Shown: positions 6,451 through 9,300 of the stretch, one piece after another
How the letters are laid out: every line of letters begins with the position of its first letter
Position numbering within the stretch: position 1 is the first letter of the stretch
NCBI GenBank assembly: GCA_959602875.1
Contig: CAUGVQ010000083.1
Span: 1-9,300 of the forward strand
Length of the DNA stretch: 9,300 bases
Origin: an uncultured Collinsella sp.
Lineage (GTDB): Bacteria > Actinomycetota > Coriobacteriia > Coriobacteriales > Coriobacteriaceae
Direction of reading: 5' to 3'
The notes under the pieces: generated by a model
The model's database searches: none
Seen by the model: only the letters and a program-made list of their open reading frames with translations
What the model was told of the DNA's origin: nothing
Made by a program: the position numbers and the translations under genes

Positions 6451-7242
6451 TTACGCGTCCTCCTTCTGGGAGAGACCTCCAAAGCGACGGTCGCGCCCTT
6501 GGAAGGTGAGAATGGCGCGAAGGAGCTCCCAGCGGTTGAAATCGGGCCAATAGGTCGGCGTGATGTAGAACTCGGCATAGGCAACCTGCCATAGCAGGTA
6601 GTTGGAGAGACGCATCTCGCCGGAGGTCCTCACCACGAGCTCGGGATCAGGAAGGCCAGCGGTGTAGAGGCTGTTTGCCACAACGTCTTCGTCGATGTCC
6701 GCGACGTCAAGCTCTCCTGCAGCAACGCGGGAGGCTATGAGCTTGGCAGCCCGCGCGATTTCTGCACGCGCGCCGTAGTTGACCGCGAGCGCGAGCACCA
6801 TTCCCGTGTGGTCACGCGTCTCGGCAAGGCCGCGCTCAAATACCTCGCGCGTCTCAAGCGGAAGGGCGGAGATGTCCCCCAAGAAGACGACCTTGACGTT
6901 CTCGCGCTTGAGCAGAGGCAGCTCCTGGATGAAGGTCTGGGCGAAGAGGTGCATGAGGAGGTTCACCTCAGTCTCGGGCCTCTTCCAGTTTTCCGTGGAG
7001 AAGGCGTAGGCAGAGAGGACCTCGACGTCGAGACGGACGCAGGCCGTGATGATCTCGCGCAGGGAAACAATGCCCGCGCGATGCCCCTCGCCGCGGTTGA
7101 GGCCGCGGCCGGTTGCCCAGCGGCCGTTGCCGTCCATAATGCAGGAGATATGCCGGGGAATCCTCGTGCGATCGAGTGCATCGATATTGATATCCTCGGG
7201 AGGATTGGCGAAAAACGTCTCGAAGGTGGAATCGTCGTCCAT
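6451..7242 (-). CDS. uppS: Isoprenyl (undecaprenyl) diphosphate synthase, cis-prenyltransferase
   Basis: Condenses isopentenyl diphosphate units onto farnesyl diphosphate with cis geometry, giving the long-chain carrier lipid needed for peptidoglycan and other wall polymers. It has 263 residues (E. coli UppS has 253). Visible motifs are MDGNGRWA (36-43, with the catalytic Asp37), GHRAG (53-57, His54), FSTENWKRPETEV (81-93), NYGAR (155-159), and the C-terminal RTSGEMRLSNYLLWQ (205-219) followed by the Mg-binding Glu224. About 27 residues precede the conserved core and look disordered and acidic. The ATG is three bases after the frr stop, with GGAG nine bases upstream inside the end of frr. Exact chain length (C50 or C55) cannot be read from sequence. 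It uses the products of the MEP enzymes encoded downstream. It ends with TAA. Confidence 0.96.
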   Translation of the reverse strand: MDDDSTFETFFANPPEDINIDALDRTRIPRHISCIMDGNGRWATGRGLNRGEGHRAGIVSLREIITACVRLDVEVLSAYAFSTENWKRPETEVNLLMHLFAQTFIQELPLLKRENVKVVFLGDISALPLETREVFERGLAETRDHTGMVLALAVNYGARAEIARAAKLIASRVAAGELDVADIDEDVVANSLYTAGLPDPELVVRTSGEMRLSNYLLWQVAYAEFYITPTYWPDFNRWELLRAILTFQGRDRRFGGLSQKEDA

Positions 7243-7245
7243 AAC

Positions 7246-7779
7246 CTAGATCTCCATGACCTCGGCCTCTTTGGCCTTCAGCATCTCGTCGATCTTCTTG
7301 ATGTAGTCGTCGGTGTGCTTCTGGACCTTGGCCTGCTCGCGGCGGACCTCGTCCTCAGAGAGCTCCTCGTCGCGCTCGAGCTTGTTGTTGAAGTCGCGGC
7401 GGATGTTACGGATGGAGACGCGTGCCTGCTCGGCGATCTCGCGGCACTCCTTGACGAGCTCGCGGCGGCGCTCCTCGGTGGGCGCTGGGAAGGGTAGGCG
7501 AACGACGGTACCGTCGGAGCTCGGGGTGATGCCGAGGTCGGAGGCGTTGATGGCGTGCACGATGGCGTTCAGGACCGACTTGTCCCAGGGCTCGATCATG
7601 AGCATGTGGGCCTCGGGAACCTTGACCGCGGCGACCTGCGTGATGGGGGTCGGCACACCGTAGTAGTCGACGGTGATGTCACCGAGGATGTTGGGGTTGG
7701 CGCGACCGGTGCGCACCTTGGAGAAGTTGTGCTTGAGGCTCTCGATAGACTTGTCCATATGAGCGGTGATGTCGGCCAT
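7246..7779 (-). CDS. frr: Ribosome recycling factor (RRF)
   Basis: Splits post-termination 70S ribosomes together with EF-G. The product has 177 residues, slightly short of the usual 185. Helical-domain motifs are KVRTGRANP (21-29), then the beta domain (DITVDYYGVPTPITQVA, 34-50) and TEERRRELVK (101-110). EQARVSIRNIRRD (117-129) follows, and the C-terminal helix ends in KEAEVMEI. The missing residues are at the extreme N-terminus, where most homologues have about five more before the MDK segment. No longer start is possible, because the pyrH TAG stop lies in the same frame two codons upstream. GGGAGG is eight bases before the ATG, inside the last pyrH codons. It ends with TAG, three bases before uppS. 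Confidence 0.97.
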   Translation of the reverse strand: MADITAHMDKSIESLKHNFSKVRTGRANPNILGDITVDYYGVPTPITQVAAVKVPEAHMLMIEPWDKSVLNAIVHAINASDLGITPSSDGTVVRLPFPAPTEERRRELVKECREIAEQARVSIRNIRRDFNNKLERDEELSEDEVRREQAKVQKHTDDYIKKIDEMLKAKEAEVMEI

Positions 7780-7782
7780 GAT

Positions 7783-8505
7783 CTAGTCCTCCCGAACGAC
7801 GACGGTTCCGATAGGCTCGCCCATGAGGGCGCGCTTGATATTGTTCTCGCCCTCGATGTTGAGGACGATGATAGGCATGCGGTTGTCCTGGCAAAGGGCC
7901 GTGGCAGTGGAGTCCATGACCTGGAGGCCGCGGACGAGCACCTCGTGGTAGGTGATGGTATCAAAGCGAACGGCATCGTCGAACTTGGCCGGATCCTTAT
8001 CGTAGATGCCGTTGACCTTGGTGGCCTTGATAAGGCAGTCCGCGTCGATCTCGCAGGCGCGCAGCGCAGCGGCGGTGTCGGTGGTGAAGTAGGGGTTGCC
8101 CGAGCCGGCAGCGAAGATAACGATGTCGCCCTTTTCCAGATGGCGCATGGCGCGGCGGCGGATGTAGGGCTCGCACACCTCGTTCATCTGGATGGCGCTC
8201 ATGACACGGCAGGGCGTGTCAGTACGCTCGATGGCATCCTGCAGGGCCAGAGCGTTCATGATGGTTGCAAGCATGCCGATGTAGTCGGCCTGGGCGCGGT
8301 CCATACCGCCGGCGGCACCGGCGATACCACGGAAGATATTGCCACCGCCCACGACGACGCCGATCTGGACACCCTCCTCATGAAGGGCCTTGATGTCGCG
8401 AGCGAGGCGATCGGTGATGGCGGGATCGATGCCGTACTCGCCCTCCCCCATCAGCGCCTCGCCGGACAGCTTCAAAAGAACGCGCTTGTACTGGTAGTCA
8501 GCCAC
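7783..8505 (-). CDS. pyrH: Uridylate (UMP) kinase, bacterial amino-acid-kinase type
   Basis: Phosphorylates UMP to UDP with ATP, the entry to UTP and CTP synthesis; bacterial enzymes are hexamers regulated by GTP and UTP. The protein has 240 residues, against 241 in E. coli. Motifs include KLSGEAL (12-18), GGGNIFRG (53-60), the UMP-site region DYIGMLATIMNAL (74-86), AGSGNPYFTTDTAA (133-146) and KATKVNGIYDKDP (160-172). The start is GTG, supported by a strong AAGGAGG six bases upstream and by alignment of the N-terminus with the family. It is the first gene of the eight-gene operon, downstream of a terminator and a promoter candidate. Its TAG stop is followed by just ATC and then the frr ATG in the same frame. 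Confidence 0.97.
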   Translation of the reverse strand: MADYQYKRVLLKLSGEALMGEGEYGIDPAITDRLARDIKALHEEGVQIGVVVGGGNIFRGIAGAAGGMDRAQADYIGMLATIMNALALQDAIERTDTPCRVMSAIQMNEVCEPYIRRRAMRHLEKGDIVIFAAGSGNPYFTTDTAAALRACEIDADCLIKATKVNGIYDKDPAKFDDAVRFDTITYHEVLVRGLQVMDSTATALCQDNRMPIIVLNIEGENNIKRALMGEPIGTVVVRED

Positions 8506-8511
8506 GGAATG

Positions 8512-8518
8512 CCTCCTT
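8512..8518 (-). promoter_or_regulatory. Ribosome binding site for the GTG-initiated pyrH
   Basis: AAGGAGG on the minus strand, six bases before GTG at 8505. Its strength and spacing support the non-ATG start; no in-frame ATG is available nearby. Confidence 0.85.
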
Positions 8519-8539
8519 AGGACAGCCTGAACTCAGTCC

Positions 8540-8548
8540 ATTCTAGCA
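8540..8548 (-). promoter_or_regulatory. Candidate extended -10 promoter of the pyrH-to-proS operon
   Basis: TGCTAGAAT on the minus strand (8548-8540) gives a TGn extension plus a -10 hexamer TAGAAT, five of six to consensus. No TTGACA-like -35 is seen at 15-18 bases; those positions fall in the T-tract of the tsf terminator. Transcription would start near 8533, leaving a leader of about 28 bases before pyrH. The call is motif-based inference. Confidence 0.45.
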
Positions 8549-8560
8549 AAGATGCTCCAT

Positions 8561-8590
8561 AAAAAAGGGAAGGACCCGAGGGCCCTTCCC
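8561..8590 (-). terminator. Intrinsic terminator after tsf
   Basis: On the minus strand, GGGAAGGGCCC and GGGTCCTTCCC pair over 11 positions with a single G-U wobble around a tiny TC loop (or 10 bp with a 4-base loop), followed at once by six Ts (8566-8561). It begins 26 bases after the tsf stop, so it should close the tsf transcript. On the plus strand the hairpin is not followed by a T run. Confidence 0.9.
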
Positions 8591-8616
8591 TGTACGGTAC
8601 GCTATCGAGCGTGAGG

Positions 8617-9300
8617 TTACTCCTCGCCGCGGGCGAGACGATCGAAGGCGACGATCTTGATGGTGTCGCCGAGCTCCTTGCTGACCTTGGCCGCATAGGC
8701 GGAGATGGTCATGCTGGAGTCCTTGATGAACTCCTGCTCGTTCAGGACGACGCCCTTGTAGTACTTCTCGAGGCGGCCGATGGCCATCTTCTCCTGAATG
8801 GCCTCGGGCTTGCCGGACTCGGCGGCCTGAGCCTTGTAGATGGAGACCTCGTGGTCGATGACGTCCTGCGGAACGTCCTCACGGACAGCGCAGATAGGAG
8901 CGGTCGCAGCGACCTGCATGGCGACGTCATGGGCGAAAGTCTTGAAGGCGTCGGCGGAAGCGGTCTCGGCCTTGTCGAAGGAGAACTCGACGAGAACGCC
9001 GATCTTGCCGCCCATGTGGACGTAGCTGGAGACAGCGCCGGAAGCGGGCTTGCGCACAGCGAAGCGGGTGATCTTCATGTTCTCGCCCATGGTGTGGATG
9101 AGCTCGGTGAGCTCGGCCTGGACGGTCTCGGCAGCCATGGGGGCGGCGAGAAGAGCGTCGACGTCAGCCGGCTCGGTGGCGCAGGCGACCTCGGCGACGG
9201 AAGCGGCAAAGCCGGTGAACTTGGGGTTGGAGCCCACGAAGTCGGTCTCGCAGGCGACCTCGCACAGAGCGCCCTCGCGGCCGTCAGCGGAGACGTAGGC
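8617..9300 (-). CDS. tsf: Elongation factor Ts (EF-Ts), N-terminus beyond the window
   Basis: Guanine nucleotide exchange factor that regenerates EF-Tu-GTP. The reading frame is open from 9300 to a TAA at 8617, giving the last 227 residues. By comparison with E. coli EF-Ts (283 residues), about 60 N-terminal residues are missing, including the TGAGMMDCKKAL region that contacts EF-Tu. Visible family motifs are CEVACETDFV near the right edge, MGENMKITRF in the middle, DVAMQVAATAP, and the C-terminal EQEFIKDSSMTI module. The GTG at 9237-9235 is an internal valine of TDFV, not a start: the family sequence continues unbroken upstream to the edge. rpsB would be expected beyond the edge. A strong terminator follows the gene. 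Confidence 0.96.
   Translation of the reverse strand, partial: AYVSADGREGALCEVACETDFVGSNPKFTGFAASVAEVACATEPADVDALLAAPMAAETVQAELTELIHTMGENMKITRFAVRKPASGAVSSYVHMGGKIGVLVEFSFDKAETASADAFKTFAHDVAMQVAATAPICAVREDVPQDVIDHEVSIYKAQAAESGKPEAIQEKMAIGRLEKYYKGVVLNEQEFIKDSSMTISAYAAKVSKELGDTIKIVAFDRLARGEE

Noticed and set aside
5758..6594. Plus-strand open frame of 278 codons opposite cdsA
   Set aside because: Highly charged shadow of a membrane protein gene. The membrane segments and CdsA signature on the minus strand decide the matter.
7555..8520. Plus-strand open frame of 321 codons opposite pyrH and frr
   Set aside because: It is the complement of two conserved genes, with a His/Asp/Gly-rich, repetitive composition typical of shadow frames.
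8520..8539. GGAC...GTCC hairpin in the pyrH leader as a riboswitch or attenuator
   Set aside because: Only 4 bp outside, and the inner CTGA/TCAG arms compete for the same base. The predicted transcript start lies within it. Too weak to support.
8594..8612. Second hairpin (CGCT-CGAT-AGCG) between tsf and its terminator
   Set aside because: Four base pairs and no T-tract; likely chance next to the strong terminator.
9235..9237. GTG at 9237 as the start of a short tsf-like gene
   Set aside because: Translation continues unbroken to the right edge with EF-Ts family sequence (CEVACETDF directly before it), so it is an internal valine.
1..9300. Mobile elements, CRISPR arrays, defence genes or an unknown multi-gene system
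   Set aside because: Every gene is a recognised core housekeeping family in conserved order, and I saw no repeats, transposase or integrase.

Overview
All nine protein genes and the one RNA gene lie on the minus strand, so the window is transcribed from right to left. In that order it carries tsf (5' end cut off by the right edge), a terminator, a probable promoter, then pyrH, frr, uppS, cdsA, dxr, an M50 site-2 protease (rseP/rasP/rip1 family), ispG and proS. The start of a tRNA-Ala(GGC) gene is cut off by the left edge. This is a core chromosomal cluster. I see no insertion sequence, CRISPR array, phage gene or other mobile element.

The DNA is GC-rich, with strong AGGAGG-type ribosome binding sites. 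The order pyrH-frr-uppS-cdsA-dxr-M50 protease-proS is the one known from Bacillus-type Firmicutes. The placement of ispG directly after the M50 protease matches Actinobacteria (rip1-gcpE in mycobacteria) and some Clostridia. Order plus composition suggest a high-GC Gram-positive, and Coriobacteriia (Collinsella/Olsenella-like) is my best guess. That is inference; the sequence alone does not prove it.

Region by region (transcription direction): 9300-8617 is the end of tsf; 8616-8506 holds a hairpin-plus-T-tract terminator and an extended -10 promoter candidate; 8505-140 is one tightly packed set of eight genes. Gaps there are 3, 3, 6, -2 (an ATGA overlap), 27, 12 and 45 bases, which strongly suggests a single operon. 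Positions 139-52 hold no recognisable terminator but do hold a good promoter candidate for the tRNA at 51-1.

The genes combine translation (EF-Ts, RRF, ProRS, tRNA-Ala), pyrimidine nucleotide supply (UMP kinase) and envelope precursors. Dxr and IspG are MEP-pathway enzymes leading to the C5 isoprenoid units. UppS polymerises those units into the C55 lipid carrier for cell-wall synthesis. CdsA uses CTP, which derives from the UMP kinase product, to make CDP-diacylglycerol. The M50 protease would cleave membrane-embedded regulators or signal peptides.

The one clearly unusual item is the M50 protease. Between its first two membrane segments it carries an insert of about 115 residues whose first half reads like a winged helix-turn-helix. 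The other observations are small: in-frame pyrH and frr separated only by TAG-ATC, a slightly short RRF N-terminus, frequent TAG stops and a few motif deviations.
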